Assembly (NCBI GenBank): GCA_031262335.1
Contig: JAISHX010000138.1
Location: 1 to 7,257 of the forward strand
Length of the DNA: 7,257 nt
Direction: 5' to 3'
Origin: Clostridiales bacterium
Lineage (GTDB): Bacteria; Bacillota; Clostridia; Lachnospirales; WRAX01
Part shown: positions 6,751 through 7,257 of the stretch, piece by piece
Layout: the number at the start of each line of letters is the position of its first letter
Position numbering within the stretch: position 1 is the first letter of the stretch
Position numbers and translations under genes: made by a program
Notes under the pieces: generated by a model
Seen by the model: only the letters and a program-made list of their open reading frames with translations
What the model was told of the DNA's origin: nothing
The model's database searches: none

Positions 6751-7257
6751 ATGCGCGTTCTTGTTACCGGGAATGGCTTTGATTTGGCACACGGACTAAA
6801 GACAAACTTTATGGATTTTTTGCCGTGGTCATTTGAAGACCTCCGTAAAAATAAAAAAATCGGAGTTTTTAACGGCTTTGACCTCAGTTGGCGTTCATTG
6901 GAAGCATCGGGGTATGTTTTTTCTCCATATCGGCAATTGGGGCATTATGTACCTGATTTTGCAGATGAACTTTTTAAAAAAGTAAATACATGGACTGAGT
7001 TTGAATCAAATTTAAAACAGGTTTTTGAAGAAAAAGTAAGTAAAAGTGACGATAAAGCATTTAAATCGTTCTGTCGGCTTTTTGAAAAATATATGCTGAC
7101 AGAATTTGAGGAATACATTGCGTCAGTAATAAATTCAACTCAAGTGATGCCAGTATATGACGAGAATAAATTTTCTGATTATGATGTTGTAATAAATCTT
7201 AATAACTCAAATACTTTTGAACGGCTTTACGGTCTGTTGCCAAGCAATCAGGACACA
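6751..7257 (+). CDS. AbiH-family phage abortive infection protein (3' partial)
   Basis: The visible 169 codons are open to the right edge. Residues 4-18 carry the AbiH hallmark: a hydrophobic strand followed by T-G-N-G-F-D-L-A-H-G-L-K-T, then F-M-D-F. Further matches to the family layout are W-T-E-F-E at 81-85 and, after an acidic helical stretch, a strand and N-N-S-N-T-F-E-R-L-Y at 151-160, where relatives usually have N-Y-T-x-T. AbiH proteins were named for abortive infection in Lactococcus; their biochemical activity is poorly defined. Members are usually around 300-400 residues, so roughly half is probably missing. There is no signal peptide, so it is a cytoplasmic protein. The gene has its own promoter and ribosome binding site and is separated from the surface-protein gene by a terminator. 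The family call is strong; a role in phage defence in this host is inferred. Confidence 0.88.
   Translation, partial: MRVLVTGNGFDLAHGLKTNFMDFLPWSFEDLRKNKKIGVFNGFDLSWRSLEASGYVFSPYRQLGHYVPDFADELFKKVNTWTEFESNLKQVFEEKVSKSDDKAFKSFCRLFEKYMLTEFEEYIASVINSTQVMPVYDENKFSDYDVVINLNNSNTFERLYGLLPSNQDT

Noticed and set aside
1..7257. CRISPR array, tRNA, rRNA or insertion sequence
   Set aside because: No regularly spaced repeats, cloverleaf-like sequence, rRNA segments or transposase with terminal repeats were seen; almost the whole window is coding.

Overview
The window holds most of one very large gene, a 128-base intergenic region with clear transcription signals, and the first part of a second gene, all on the + strand. 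The sequence is moderately AT-rich. The large gene ends in a pair of 'stalk' (copper amine oxidase N-terminal-like) domains, a family common on the surface of Firmicutes. Together with the strict TTGACA/TATAAT promoter and G-rich ribosome binding site, this suggests a Clostridia-type Firmicute, perhaps a gut species. The taxonomic call is inference; no rRNA or other marker gene is present.

Bases 2-6622 are one open frame with no interruption, entering from beyond the left edge. It encodes at least 2,206 residues of an extracytoplasmic, beta-rich, multidomain protein. In order it appears to contain: N-terminal beta domains with a calcium-loop-like motif and a carboxypeptidase-regulatory-like fold; a long block of alternating hydrophobic strands broken by a low-complexity linker; a beta-propeller-like region; two adhesion-type beta-sandwiches; a bacterial Ig-like domain; a Pro/Ala/Thr linker; and the terminal stalk-domain pair. 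No catalytic signature was recognised. A surface or matrix role (binding, adhesion or scaffolding) is the best inference.

Bases 6623-6750 contain a strong intrinsic terminator that could work in both directions, then a perfect-consensus sigma-A promoter (TTGACA, 17-base spacer, TATAAT), an AT-rich inverted repeat over the -10 and start region, and a ribosome binding site. The downstream gene is therefore its own transcription unit and not part of an operon with the surface protein.

Bases 6751-7257 encode the N-terminal 169 residues of an AbiH-family protein (phage abortive infection), cut by the right edge. It is the only candidate defence gene visible. Whether it acts alone or begins a larger defence locus depends on sequence beyond the window. 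Nothing links the functions of the two genes except proximity.
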